This document shows positions 7,913-18,733 of a DNA stretch of 64,000 bases, one piece after another; the stretch's first letter is position 1, and each line of letters opens with the position of its first letter. Source of the stretch: an uncultured Clostridia bacterium (GTDB taxonomy: Bacteria > Bacillota > Clostridia > TANB77 > CAG-508); assembly GCA_948502395.1 (NCBI GenBank), contig CAOPES010000009.1:1-64000 (forward strand), read 5' to 3'. A model generated the notes under the pieces. The model did not search any database. It saw only the letters and a program-made list of their open reading frames with translations, and was not told where the DNA came from. Position numbers and translations under genes: made by a program.

Positions 7913-10900
7913 CTAAACAAACAAGCTCATTTGGTTGCTTTGGCTCATTCCTTTTAGGCAGCCATAAGTTTTAAGCAAGTCTGTTACAGAGTTACCAACC
8001 TTTGCACGTATTTTTAAATCATCTATGGACATAAATTTTCCGTTCTTCTCGAGCTTGCTCTATACCTTCTGCTGCTACTGTTCCAAGACCTGGTATGCTG
8101 TTTAGTGGTGGTCTTATTTTGCCGTCTTCTACTAAGAATTTGCTTGAGTGTGATTTATATAAGTCCATTGGTAAGAATTCAAATCCACGTTCATACATTT
8201 CTAGTACTAGTTCAAGTATTGCATACATATTCTTGTCTTTGACTGTTGCATTGTTTCCTTGTAAGTCAATTTCTTTCATTTTGTTTTTTACTTTTTCTTT
8301 TCCAAATATCATGCAATCACTGTCAAATTCGTCTGCTCTAATTGAGAAGTATGCTGCATAATATGCTAGTGGCTCATGTACTTTGAACCAAGCTATTCTA
8401 AATGCGTTTGTTACATATGCTGCTGCGTGGGCTTTCGGGAACATGTATTTTATTTTTTCACATGATTTTATGTACCAGTCTGGTACGTTGTGTTCTTTCA
8501 TCATATTTTTGTATTCTTCCCATTTTGCTGGGTCTTTTAGTGCTTTTCCTTTACGTACTGTTTCCATTATTTTGAATGCTGGATTTGGTGGTAATCCCAT
8601 TTTTATTAGGTATATCATTATGTCGTCACGACAACATATTGCGTCTTGAAGTGTTACTGTTCCTGCTTCTATCAAGCTTTGTGCGTTTCCTAACCACACG
8701 TCTGTGCCGTGTGATAGTCCTGATATACGTATTAATTCGTCAAATGTTGTTGGTCTTGTGTCTACTAGCATTCCTCTTACGAATTTTGTTCCAAATTCAG
8801 GTATTCCAAAGCTTCCTACTTCTGAGTGTATTTGTTCTGGACTTACTCCTAATGCTTTTGTTGAGCTAAATATTGACATTGTTTCTTTGTCGTCTAGTTG
8901 TATTTTTGTTGGGTCTATTCCTGTTATGTCTTGTAACATTCTGATTACTGTTGGGTCGTCGTGCCCTAGTATATCTAGTTTCAATAGGTTTTGGTCTATT
9001 GAGTGATAGTCGAAGTGTGTTGTTACAATGTCAGAGTTTGGGTCATCTGCTGGGTGTTGTACTGGACAGAATTCGTAGATTTCTCTTCCTTTTGGTACTA
9101 CTATAATTCCACCTGGATGTTGCCCTGTTGTTCTTTTTATTCCTGTACAGCCTGATGCTATTCTTTGTGTTTCTGCTCTGTTTATTGGTATGTTTCTTTC
9201 TTCATAGTATTTTTTTACATATCCAAATGCTGTTTTATCAGCAATTGTACCTATTGTTCCTGCTTTAAATGTTGTTCCTTTTCCAAATATTACTTCTGTA
9301 TATTTATGTGCTTTTGCCTGATATTCTCCTGAAAAGTTTAAGTCTATATCAGGTTCTTTATCTCCGTTAAATCCTAAGAATGTTTCAAATGGGATGTCCA
9401 TTCCGTCTTTTGCAAGTTGATGTCCGCAGTTTGGGCATTGCTTATCAGGTAAGTCAAATCCATTTTTACAGCCATAGTCTGTAAAGTCTGAATATTTACA
9501 ATTTGGACATCTGTAATGTGGTGGAAGTGAGTTTACTTCTGTTATTCCTGTCATATTCGCTACAAATGATGACCCAACTGATCCCCTTGAACCTACAATG
9601 TAACCGTCTTCATTTGATTTCCACACTAGTTTTTGTGCTATTATGTACATAACTGAGAATCCATTTTTTATAATGGAATCTAGCTCTTTATCAAGTCTTT
9701 CTTGCACTATTTGTGGCAAAGTTTCTCCATATAATTCATGTGCTTTGTCATATGCTATGTCTTTTATTGTTTGCTCACAACCTGGGATATGTGGCGGACA
9801 TTTTTCAGGTGATATTGGGCTTATTTGGTCACACATATCTGATATTTTATTTGTATTTGTAACTACTACTTCATACGCCTTCTCTTCCCCTAAATAGCTG
9901 AATTCTTCTAGCATTTCTTCTGTTGTTCTTAGATATAATGGTGCTTGGTTATCTGCATCTTGATATCCTTGTCCCGCTTCTAATATTCTTCTATATATTT
10001 CGTCTTGTGGGTCCATAAAGTGAACGTCACAAGTTGCAACTACTGGCTTGTTTAGTTTTTCTCCGTAAAGACACTATTTTTCTGTTTATATCTCTTAGTC
10101 CTTCTTCATCTTTTATTACTTCATTTCTTATTAAAAATTGATTATTTCCTATTGGCTGAATTTCTAAGTAATCATAGAAATTTGCAATTTCTTCTATTTC
10201 TTCATCTGTTTTTCCAAGCTCTATTGCTTGATACAATTCCCCTGCTTCACAGGCACTTCCTAAAATTAGTCCTTCTCTATATTTTTCTAGTAAGCTTTTC
10301 AAAATACGTGGCTTTCTATAAAAATAGTGTAAATGTGATAATGATACTAATTTATATAAGTTTTTTAGTCCTACATAATTTTTAGCTAATATTATTGCGT
10401 GATAAGTTTTCAATTTTTTGTATTCTTCTTTTTTCGCTTCTTCTGTTCTACTTACTTTATCTATATCTTCTAGTTTTTCAGCTCCACGTTTTTTTAGCAT
10501 ATCAAGCATTACTTTAAATACTTTTACTGTTGTATCAACATCATCTAATGCTCTATGTGCTACTTCTACTTTAATTCCTAAGTTCTCAGCAATTTTTCCT
10601 AATTTATATTTTTTATAATCTGGGAATAAATCTTTTGCCAAACTTAATGTATCTAAATATGTATAATCAAATTTATATCCTAAATTTTTCGCATTTTGCT
10701 TTAAAAATCCAACATCAAATCCTGCATTGTGTGCAACTATTACAGAACCGTCAATAAATTCTAGTATCTTTGGAAATACTTTATCTATTGTTTCTGCATC
10801 TTTTACCATATCATCTGTTATATTTGTAACTTCTGATACTCTTTGTGGTATATGCTTTTCAGGGTTTACAAAACAAGCAAATTGGTCTATTACTTCTCCG

Positions 10901-12717
10901 TCTTTTAGTTTCATAATTCCAACTTCTGTTATTTTTTCAGTCTTTGCTGAAAATCCTGTTGTCTCTAAGTCTAACACACAATATGTTGTATCTATTGATT
11001 GCTTTTTCGCATTTTCTACAACTGGATTTTTGTCAGGTGCTAAATATGCTTCAACTCCATATAATATTTTCATATCAGGATTGTCATATCCAAGCATTTT
11101 ATGTGCTTCTGGGAATGCTTGTACAACTCCGTGGTCTGTTATTGCAATTGATTTCATTCCCCATTTCATCGCTCTTTTTATTAGGTCTTTTGCTGATGTC
11201 ATTGCATCCATTTGGCTCATCTGAGTATGCATATGTAACTCCACTCTTTTTACTTCACTATTGTCTTTTCTTTCTGTCCTTTTTATTCCTTCTGTTTCTA
11301 CAATTGTATTTGCCATTACTGTAAGCTCATTTGAGAATGTGTCCATACTTGCTGTTCCTGCTAGTTTTATTCCTTTTGCTGATTGTATTCTTTTCATTGT
11401 CTTTTTTGCAGTTTCTTTATTTAAAAAGGCCTTACAAGTTATTGTACTTGTTCCGTCATATAAGTCAAAACTAAATAATGTTTTGCCTGATTTTAAGGTT
11501 CTATCTTCTGAATAGATTACTTCTCCTTGTAATGCAATTTTTCCGTCATCAACTCCTAAATCTTCTACTTTTACTAAGTTTTCAGTTATATTCATTGATG
11601 TTCCAAGTATTAATGGTGTGTCAGGTGCTTCTTCTTCCTCTGGCATTTCTGGTATATCTGCATTTGTTTCAATTATTGTGTTTGCAATTACTGTTACATC
11701 TCCTGCGTATGTGTCTAGGCCTGCTTTTCCTATTGTTTTTATCGCTTTTGCTTGTTTTATTTTTTCTATCATTTCTAGACCTTCTTTTAGGTCTTTTGCA
11801 AATGATTTTACTGTAATTGCTCCTGTTCCGTCATATAAATCAAAAATAAGCATTCCTTTACCTGATTTTGTTTCTCTAACTTCGCTTGTAATAACTCTTC
11901 CTTCTAATGTTACTCTTCCATCATTTGCAGTTATATCTTTTATGTTGATGTGTTTTTCCTTCGCTTTTGAAGGTTTCCCCATTATATATTCCTGTGGCTC
12001 ACTCATTTCAGGAATGTACATTTCATCTTCTGGCATAGGTGGTATATATCCGTCTAAATCTTGTGGCATAGGCGGAATATAGCTATCCATTTCTTGTGGC
12101 ATTTGATAATTTGGATTACTATTTTCTTGCTCTTCTTTATTTTGATTTAACATCCTATTTTCTTCTTCAATATGTGCTACTATTTGTTCTTCTTCTCTCT
12201 TTTGCCTTTCTCTTATCGCTTTTATATCTTCTTTGTTTATCTCTTCTATCAACTCTATTTTATAGTCTTTTCCAAATAGATTTTTAAGCACTTTTGCTAG
12301 CTCTTGGTCAGTTTTTTTGGCTCTTAAAAAATCTGCTCCTTTTATGTGCATTTTTATTGTTATTTGATTTTCGTCTTCTTCTACATCACTTTTTAATAAT
12401 AGCATTGGCTTTGTTAGTGGGTATTTGTGCGCCATATATGCTATTATGTTTTTCCATTCTTCTTTTATCGGCTTTTTTTCTACTGCTTCATGGTAATTTA
12501 TTTTGATGTCTGTACTACTAAATCTAAATCTTTCTTGTAAGAATTTTTCGAAAAACCATATTTCTTTTATTTCTATGTATTCATCATAGTTTATTATAAC
12601 TTCTAGTGTATTTGTTTTTTTAATTACATTTAGTCCTGCTACTTGTGCATGTTTTATATTCGAATTTGTATTGTAGTCACTAAATATTTCTCCTATTTTT
12701 TTTACTTTTTCTGCCAT
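7913..12717 (-). CDS. polC: DNA polymerase III alpha subunit, PolC type, with two CGG +1 frameshift sites
   Basis: Replicative polymerase of Gram-positives. Read with two +1 shifts it gives 1600 residues: N-terminal region (1-200), a Pro/Met repeat (~206-240), two OB-fold copies (~256-350 and ~378-474), PHP domain (HMHTQMSQMDAM, ~495), DEDDh exonuclease (VLDLETTGF, ~581), then polymerase core (GSRGSVGSSFVANMTG, PDIDLNFSGEYQ) and a C-terminus ending SNQMSLFV. Frame 0 from 12717 stops at 10027; the second piece covers the palm; the third ends at the TAG 7913-7915. Both breaks fall on in-frame CGG codons (10065-10063 and 8042-8040); skipping the C restores LGEKLNKPVVATCDVH and AREEGKFMSIDDL, where the family has glycine. 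As an essential gene it is unlikely to be a pseudogene. The second OB fold makes it longer than the usual ~1430. Confidence 0.93.
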
Positions 12718-12891
12718 TACTGCTCTCTCCTTTTGCTAGTGGCTATTGTATCACATTTTTTTGATATATAAAAGCGAACATGAAAAAATTTTTCTACTTT
12801 GTAACACATTTTTATATTTCTCATATTATATATCATACAAAGGAAAAACAAAAGAAAACATAATTGTTTCAAGCGAAAGGGGGTCTAGACT

Positions 12892-13008
12892 ATGCCAGAA
12901 AACAGAGGATGCGGTGGATTCGGATTTGGCGGTGACTGCTGCTGGATTATAATCCTTATATTATTACTTTGCTGTTGTTGCGGTGGCGACAGAGGTTGCG
13001 GTTGCTAA
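12892..13008 (+). CDS. Small Gly/Cys-rich membrane peptide (YjcZ-like)
   Basis: 38 codons with AAAGGGGG seven bases before the ATG. The sequence is a Gly/Cys-rich head (GCGGFGFGGDCCW), one short hydrophobic helix (IIILILLL) and a Cys/Gly tail (CCCCGGDRGCGC). The layout recalls YjcZ-type tiny sporulation membrane proteins, but the Cys load is unusual. Upstream, CATATTATA (about 12826) fits the mother-cell sigma-K -10 shape CATANNNTA; this is only suggestive. Lies alone on the plus strand between polC and a run of repeats. Confidence 0.65.
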   Translation: MPENRGCGGFGFGGDCCWIIILILLLCCCCGGDRGCGC

Positions 13009-13021
13009 TCTTTAAAGCAAA

Positions 13022-13167
13022 AAAATTGCCAGAAGGGACGGTCCTTTTTGGCAATTTTTTATTCCTACAAACACGGATTGGCATTCTTGGCAATTTTTTA
13101 TTCGTGCCAACATGGATGGACGTTCTTGGCAATTTTTTATTCCTACCAAAAGTTCCGCCCCATTGGC
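13022..13167. repeat. Decayed tandem of type A REP-like units
   Basis: TTGCCAGAAGGGACGGTCC is followed by three more imperfect units, each ending TTGGCAATTTTTTATT or CCATTGGCA. Spacing of roughly 35-45 bases and point changes suggest old copies. It may act as the terminator of the small gene just upstream (hairpin plus T-run). Confidence 0.65.
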
Positions 13168-13177
13168 AGTCTCTTTT

Positions 13178-13738
13178 TTAATTTTTAATTTTTCTTATTA
13201 TTGCTATTATAATAATTAAAAGTGCTATCGCTCCTGCAATACAGCTAATTATTATGGCTATATTTTTTTGCAACTCTTGTTTTTTTGCTTGTTCTTCTTT
13301 TGCCTTTGCTTCTTCATCTACCAAGCTTTTATTTACTGTTAGTTGATATGTTGCAACATTGTCTCCATTATGTTCTGAAACTAAAATTGTAATTAGATTT
13401 TCTCCTTCTTTCAAATTGTTATTTCCTATTACTTCTGTTTCATAATAACTTTCAGTTGTTGTAATCTCTATTGGCAAGCTTGTTTCTTCTCCTATATATT
13501 TTACTGTATATTCATATTTTTCAGTATTAAATTCAGGTGATATTTCTGCCCCTTCAATTTTTAGACTTTCTATACCTTCTGCCACGTCCTCATCTTCTAT
13601 ATTTCTTGTACTTTTTGATGTTGTATTTTTTGTGCTATTGCTAGAATTTGCTTTATTTGTATTTGCTGCATATGAGATATTTCCTATTGTTATTATAATT
13701 ATCATTAATATTGCTAGTACTAATTTATTTACTTTCAT
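13178..13738 (-). CDS. Surface protein with cadherin-like beta-sandwich domain
   Basis: 186 residues. Signal peptide (LVLAILMIIIITIGNISYAA), Asn/Ser/Thr linker, then a cadherin-like domain (PF12733 type): SLKIEGAEISPEFNTEKYEY, NNLKEGENLITILVSEHNGD, TYQLTV. A charged stretch (EEAKAKEEQAKKQE) leads into a C-terminal membrane helix with a short basic tail. So it is anchored in the membrane with the domain outside. The start at 13738 has AAGGGAAG upstream. Role unknown; such domains often mediate adhesion. Confidence 0.78.
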   Translation of the reverse strand: MKVNKLVLAILMIIIITIGNISYAANTNKANSSNSTKNTTSKSTRNIEDEDVAEGIESLKIEGAEISPEFNTEKYEYTVKYIGEETSLPIEITTTESYYETEVIGNNNLKEGENLITILVSEHNGDNVATYQLTVNKSLVDEEAKAKEEQAKKQELQKNIAIIISCIAGAIALLIIIIAIIRKIKN

Positions 13739-13775
13739 TATTTTTCTTCCCTTCAATAAAAACTCCTATATAGAG

Positions 13776-13840
13776 ATGTGTCCCAAAATGGACAAAATGT
13801 CCAAAAGGAAACGTCCCCAACTGTCCCTAACGGTCCCCAA
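13776..13840. repeat. REP-like palindrome, type D (TGTCC/GGACA)
   Basis: GTGTCCCAAAATGGACAAAA, TGTCCAAAAGGAAACGTCC, then further short GTCCC units. Same unit as at 38090, 41198 and 48942. It lies in the divergent gap between the cadherin-like gene and the U32 peptidase. Confidence 0.75.
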
Positions 13841-13885
13841 TATATCATTTTTTGCTTTTTTAGTCAATATTTTTTTCGACATTTG

Positions 13886-13914
13886 TTTACACTTTTTCCA
13901 TTAAATGATATACT
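13886..13914 (+). promoter_or_regulatory. Sigma-A-type promoter of the U32 peptidase gene
   Basis: TTTACA at 13886-13891, 17-base spacer, TATACT at 13909-13914, about 30 bases before the ATG at 13946. Confidence 0.65.
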
Positions 13915-13945
13915 AAACTTAATATATAAAACGGGGTGACAAAAG

Positions 13946-16405
13946 ATGATTGATTTACTTTCTCCTGTTGGAGATTTTGAGAGTTTAAAAGCTGCTGTGC
14001 AAAATGGTGCAGATAGTGTTTATTTTGGGGCTAATTTATTTAGTGCTAGGGCTTTTGCTCATAATTTTGATTTGGAACAACTGGAAAAGGCGATTTTATA
14101 TGCAAAATTACGTGGTGTGAAAACTAATTTAACTTTAAATACTTTAATTAAGGATTCTGAGTTTGAAGATGCTATCAATTTAGCAAGTAAAGCTTATGAG
14201 TTTGGTATAGATGCTATAATTGTTCAAGATTTAGGGTTAGCTAAAAAGTTAATAAAGATGTTTCCTGATTTACCAATTCACGGTAGCACACAAATGACTG
14301 TGCATAACTTGAATGGTGCTTTGGAGCTACAAGAACTTGGTTTTAAAAGGGTTGTTCTTTCCAGAGAGCTTTCTGCTAATGAAATCGAATATATAACTAA
14401 AAATTCTGATATTGAAATTGAGTGTTTTGCTCATGGTGCATTGTGTATTTCTTATTCTGGACAATGCTTGTTTTCTAGTATGCTTGGTGGGCGTTCTGGA
14501 AATCGTGGTAAATGTGCTGGCCCTTGCCGTTTGCCTTATGAATTGCTTGAAAATGATAAGAAAATAGATAGTGGTTATTTGCTTAGTACAAGGGATTTAT
14601 GCAGTTTAGATTTTATTCCATTTTTTATAAAAGCTGGTGTTACTTGTTTAAAAATTGAAGGTCGAATGAAGTCTTCGGAATATGTTGCAACAGTGACTAG
14701 AATTTATAGAAAGTATATTGATTTAGCTTTATCTGATGAAGATTATGTGGTTGAAAAGCAAGATAGAAAAGAGTTAATGCAAGTTTTTAACCGTGGCATG
14801 TCTTCTACTGGGCATTTAGATAATTTGGAAAATAAACATTTGGTTTTTAAAGATAAACCTAATAATATGGGATTACTTTTAGGAACTGTGTCTAAATTTA
14901 ACAAAAATAAAGGATATATCACTTTAAAACTAAAAGAACCTATCTGTGTTGGAGATACTGTTTCTCTACAAAACGAAACTGGAAGTTATACTGTTTCTGA
15001 ACTTATGGTTGATAATAAAAATATTACAGAGACAAAGGTTGGCCAACTTGTTACTATTGGAAGGATGAAAGGTAATATTTCTGCTGGAGATAAAATTTAT
15101 AAAATGTCTTCCAAAGAATTATCAACTAGGGCTAAAGAAAGTTATAAAAAAGAAAATAGAAAAATTCCTTTAAATTGCGAAGTAACAATAAAAAAATCAA
15201 AACCTATTTCAATAGCTATTACTTCTGCCTGCAATTGTTTAGAATATAAGAATTTATCTATAACTTGCTCTTTGGATGTAATTCCAGAAGAAGCAAAAAA
15301 TAGACCTTTAAATATTGATACTGTGGTAAGCCAGATTTCAAAAACTGCTTCTACCCCATATGAGTTTAAAAATATTAAAGTGAATTTGGATGATAATGCT
15401 TTTTTACCAAAGCTAAGTACTTTGAATGAATTGCGAAGAACTGCTCTTGAAAATGTAGAAAGTTTTGCAACATCAAAAATTCATAGAAATCTGCCACAAG
15501 AAGCTTCAATTTCTTTGTCTGAACAGAGAAATATAGAACTTTTAAATGAAATGAGAGCTTTTAAGACCGCTTCAACTAAGCCTAATAATTACAAAATCAC
15601 TGTTCTTTTGAATTTATTGAATTTGGATTTTGATTATTCTAAGTTGAAGAATATTGATGATGTTTATATTCCTTTAAAATATTTTACAAATAGAAAATAT
15701 GATAATATTTTAAAAATAATTAGTCAAAAATTTGATACTTATGTGTATATGCCAACAATTGTTAAGGGCAATTATAAAAATCTTTTGTATGCAAATATTG
15801 AAATGGCTATTCAAAAATATCAAATAAAGGGATTTGTTATTTCTAATATTTGTAATGTAAAGCTATTGCATGATTTGTTTGAAGATTTGGACCAAAATTT
15901 TAAGATTGTTACAAATTATACTTTTAACGTGTTCAATTCTCACTCTGTATTAGAGCTTAAAAAGCTTGGTGTTAGTAGGTTTACATTGTCTCCTGAATTG
16001 GACAAACCAACTATTGACGCTCTTGGAAATTTTGGATATTTACAAAAAGAGTTGATTGTTTATGGCAGAACTCCTGTGCTTAATATGAATTATTGCCTTC
16101 TTGGTGGTACAAATAGGTGCTATCCTGATTGCAAGGCTAGGTGTACTTCAAATAATAGATATTTTTTAAAGGATAGGTTGAATATGAAGTTTCCTATTTT
16201 GCCTGATAATATTCAGACTGTTACTACTGTTTATAATAGTAAGGTTACTTCTATTGTTCCTTCTGATTTTAATATTGATTTTGCTAGGATTGATGTTTTG
16301 TATGAAAGTGTTGATGAGATTAATGACATTATTTCTACTGTTAAGTCTGGTAAAAGATTTGAAGGTAAAGATTATACAAACGGGAATTTAAATAGAGAGA
16401 TTTAA
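13946..16405 (+). CDS. Peptidase U32 family protein (RlhA/YhbU-like)
   Basis: 819 residues. Starts with the U32 opening LLSPVGDFESLKAAVQNGAD, then PIHGSTQMTVHN and the signature cysteine region SGQCLFSSMLGGRSGNRGK with CAGPCRLPYELL close behind; DLCSLDFIPFFIKAGV and CLKIEGRMKSSEYVA follow. The long C-terminal half fits the DUF3656-containing U32 proteins. Members are annotated as collagenase-like peptidases, but several work in hydroxylation of 23S rRNA (RlhA); the exact reaction here is not certain. Ribosome site GGGGTGA seven bases upstream. Monocistronic, with its own promoter and terminator. Confidence 0.88.
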   Translation: MIDLLSPVGDFESLKAAVQNGADSVYFGANLFSARAFAHNFDLEQLEKAILYAKLRGVKTNLTLNTLIKDSEFEDAINLASKAYEFGIDAIIVQDLGLAKKLIKMFPDLPIHGSTQMTVHNLNGALELQELGFKRVVLSRELSANEIEYITKNSDIEIECFAHGALCISYSGQCLFSSMLGGRSGNRGKCAGPCRLPYELLENDKKIDSGYLLSTRDLCSLDFIPFFIKAGVTCLKIEGRMKSSEYVATVTRIYRKYIDLALSDEDYVVEKQDRKELMQVFNRGMSSTGHLDNLENKHLVFKDKPNNMGLLLGTVSKFNKNKGYITLKLKEPICVGDTVSLQNETGSYTVSELMVDNKNITETKVGQLVTIGRMKGNISAGDKIYKMSSKELSTRAKESYKKENRKIPLNCEVTIKKSKPISIAITSACNCLEYKNLSITCSLDVIPEEAKNRPLNIDTVVSQISKTASTPYEFKNIKVNLDDNAFLPKLSTLNELRRTALENVESFATSKIHRNLPQEASISLSEQRNIELLNEMRAFKTASTKPNNYKITVLLNLLNLDFDYSKLKNIDDVYIPLKYFTNRKYDNILKIISQKFDTYVYMPTIVKGNYKNLLYANIEMAIQKYQIKGFVISNICNVKLLHDLFEDLDQNFKIVTNYTFNVFNSHSVLELKKLGVSRFTLSPELDKPTIDALGNFGYLQKELIVYGRTPVLNMNYCLLGGTNRCYPDCKARCTSNNRYFLKDRLNMKFPILPDNIQTVTTVYNSKVTSIVPSDFNIDFARIDVLYESVDEINDIISTVKSGKRFEGKDYTNGNLNREI

Positions 16406-16411
16406 ATTTGT

Positions 16412-16452
16412 TATAAAAGAAGTAGAGTTATATAACTCTACTTCTCTTTTAT
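16412..16452. terminator. Bidirectional terminator between convergent genes
   Basis: GAAGTAGAGTTAT paired perfectly with ATAACTCTACTTC (16419-16445), extended by TATAAAAG/CTTTTATA. It serves the U32 gene (plus) and the RNHCP gene (minus). Confidence 0.8.
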
Positions 16453-16460
16453 ACCATATA

Positions 16461-16775
16461 TTAGACTTGCTTACTACTCAAATCAATTATCAAATCCATA
16501 TTATCATCTTTTGCAGCCTTATTTTTTCTAATAGCTCCACACTTTTTACATCTAAAAACAATAACATATCCCTTCTTTGGGCTAATCTCTAAGCTAACTG
16601 GCTCTAAATCGCCATGACATTCTTCTTGTCTATCTCCTGGATTTTTATCAACATGCTTAGAATGCAAACAATGTGGACAATGGTTTCTACATGAATATTC
16701 TAATTTTGGCACTTTTCTTTTGCAATTGTCACATATAAATTCTTCGTCTATTTCTGTAAAATTTCTACTTTTCAT
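16461..16775 (-). CDS. RNHCP domain zinc-finger protein
   Basis: 104 residues. Contains CDNCKRKVP, then the name motif CRNHCPHCLHS, later CHGDLEPV and FRCKKCGAIRKNKAA: paired CxxC motifs typical of a zinc ribbon. The RNHCP family (PF12647) has no settled function. Start ATG has GAAAGGA upstream. Convergent with the U32 gene. Confidence 0.85.
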   Translation of the reverse strand: MKSRNFTEIDEEFICDNCKRKVPKLEYSCRNHCPHCLHSKHVDKNPGDRQEECHGDLEPVSLEISPKKGYVIVFRCKKCGAIRKNKAAKDDNMDLIIDLSSKQV

Positions 16776-16808
16776 TTTATTTTCCTTTCAAAAACCTGAT
16801 ACCAGGAA

Positions 16809-16905
16809 TGCCACTAGAGATGGTCCTATTCGGCAAGTTCGTGCTACTAAGGTCTGTCCCCAGTGGCAAAAAATTGCCAAAAAGGTCCGTCCCTTTTGGC
16901 AATTT
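16809..16905. repeat. REP-like palindromes, type A
   Basis: A decayed unit (TGCCACTAGAGATGGTCC) followed by GGTCTGTCCCCAGTGGCA and an inverted copy TTGCCAAAAAGGTCCGTCCC with TTTTGGCAA. It fills the gap between the RNHCP gene and the nucleoside kinase. Confidence 0.7.
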
Positions 16906-16906
16906 T

Positions 16907-18547
16907 CTAATATTTAAAATTTCCGCCACCCATAAATTCTTTTAGTAATGAATTTGTTGGTACATATTCAGGTGGTATCTCTCTTATATATTTAAGCATT
17001 TCCAAAAGTCTCTGTGCTTCTGCAAATTCAGGTTCATCTTGCTTTATTTCTTCAAGTACTGGTTTTGCTACATTTTTTAGCACTCCAAGCTCATAAATTA
17101 ATGATGTATTAAATATTGCATCTGCTGATTCTTGGAATGGGAATATGTTTTCTACTTCTCCTTTTCCTACACTTGGCCAACCTTCTATGGTACGTTTTGC
17201 TGAATATCCCCTAAATTGATAATCTCTTACTATTCTTCTTATTAGTCTGATATCTGCTGCTGATATTTTTGTGTATCTGTCCATATTTAATACTTTTAAC
17301 GCACTTATGTATATTTTAAATTTTTGTTCTTGTGGTATTTTGCTTGTTAGTTTGTCATTTAAACAATGTATTCCTTCTATTACTAGCACTTCGTCTTCAT
17401 GAAGTTTTATTTTATTGCCATTGTATTTTTTTGTTCCTTCAATAAAGTCAAATTGTGGCATTTCAACTTCTTCTCCATTTAAAAGTCTAGTTAAATGGTC
17501 ATTGAATAATTCTAGGTCTATTGCTTCTATACATTCAAAATTGTATTTACCATTTTCATCTTTTGGATTGTCTTTTCTTTCTACAAAGTAATTGTCTACT
17601 GATATTGTTACTGGTTTTATTTTGTTTATTCTTAATTGTATTCCTAATCTTTGTGCAAATGTTGTTTTTCCAGATGATGATGGTCCTGCTATTAATATCA
17701 TTTTTATTTTTCTGTCTCTTGCTATTTGGTCTGCAATATTAGCAATTTTCTTTTCGTGTAAAGCTTCGTCTAACATTATTATGTCTTTTATTTTGTCTTC
17801 TTCCACAGCATAATTTAATCTATATACTGTGTTAATGTGTAATATTTTGTGGATATCATTATATTCGTGAAGTGCCCATTTTATTTTCTTGTTTTGAATT
17901 ACTACTGGCATTTCTTCTGGATTTTCTTTTCCTGGATATCTTAATAATATTCCACCTTTGTATTTTATTACTTCAAATAGTTTAATTGCATTTGTATTTG
18001 TTGCAAGTATTCCATAACAATAATTGAAGTAATCTTCACAAAAGTTCATATGGATTTCTTGGTTTGTTTCTAATTCATATTGAACTTTTCCCCTTAATGT
18101 GTTTTCTCTTTCAAAGAATTCTGCTGCTTCTTCTCTTGTCATTATTATTTCTGTTATTGGCACACTTCTTTTTATTAAATCTTTCATTTTGTTATTTATT
18201 TTTTTAACTAATTCATCTGTTACTCTAATTTTTCCTAAGTCACAATAAATAGCATTTGTTAATTGATAGTTTACTGCTGTTTCATTGTCTGGGTACATTT
18301 CTCTTAAAACTTTTGCTAACATAAATATTAGTGTTCTTTTATATACTCTGATTCCTTCTTTTGTAGTCATATCAATTAATTTGATTTCTCCATCTACATC
18401 TATCTTTTTATCTAAACTTACATATCTATTATTATATACTGCTAACATAATTTGATATCTGCTTTTTTCAATCTCTTCCTTGAAAGCTTCTTTTATTGTT
18501 TCATTTTTATTTATCTCTAGTATTTTATCTTGATATTTTATTTTCAT
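16907..18547 (-). CDS. Nucleoside kinase (uridine kinase-like) with N-terminal TGS/ThrRS-like domain
   Basis: 546 residues. An N-terminal TGS-like segment (~1-65) and a ThrRS second-additional-domain-like part (~70-200) precede a uridine-kinase/phosphoribulokinase domain. P-loop GPSSSGKT at 288-295, then SVDNYFVERKDNP, LVIEGIHCLN and ISALKVLNMDRYTKIS. This architecture is common in clostridia and annotated as nucleoside kinase; the substrate (probably uridine or cytidine) is inferred. The start has AAGGAGG upstream. All CGG triplets are out of frame. Confidence 0.86.
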   Translation of the reverse strand: MKIKYQDKILEINKNETIKEAFKEEIEKSRYQIMLAVYNNRYVSLDKKIDVDGEIKLIDMTTKEGIRVYKRTLIFMLAKVLREMYPDNETAVNYQLTNAIYCDLGKIRVTDELVKKINNKMKDLIKRSVPITEIIMTREEAAEFFERENTLRGKVQYELETNQEIHMNFCEDYFNYCYGILATNTNAIKLFEVIKYKGGILLRYPGKENPEEMPVVIQNKKIKWALHEYNDIHKILHINTVYRLNYAVEEDKIKDIIMLDEALHEKKIANIADQIARDRKIKMILIAGPSSSGKTTFAQRLGIQLRINKIKPVTISVDNYFVERKDNPKDENGKYNFECIEAIDLELFNDHLTRLLNGEEVEMPQFDFIEGTKKYNGNKIKLHEDEVLVIEGIHCLNDKLTSKIPQEQKFKIYISALKVLNMDRYTKISAADIRLIRRIVRDYQFRGYSAKRTIEGWPSVGKGEVENIFPFQESADAIFNTSLIYELGVLKNVAKPVLEEIKQDEPEFAEAQRLLEMLKYIREIPPEYVPTNSLLKEFMGGGNFKY

Positions 18548-18634
18548 AAAATTCCTCCTTGTATGTTTTTTATTTGACTTATGCTGTCACCGCTTTCTTA
18601 TTTTATCTTAAAAACTTGCATAAGTCAAATTTTT

Positions 18635-18669
18635 ATGATGTTTTTAGGAACGGAGCAAAAAAACATCAT
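18635..18669. repeat. REP-like palindrome, type C
   Basis: ATGATGTTTTTAGGAACGG then AGCAAAAAAACATCAT; ends pair perfectly. Lies between the divergent nucleoside kinase and the sspH-like gene. Confidence 0.75.
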
Positions 18670-18733
18670 TTGGTTATATATTTATTTTATCTTGGATATA
18701 CTTTAACTAAGATATGTTTTTAGGAGGTATTTT

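Noticed and set aside
7913..12717. polC as a pseudogene
   Set aside because: Both breaks are the same CGG pattern seen in four other genes, all domains are intact, and PolC is essential.
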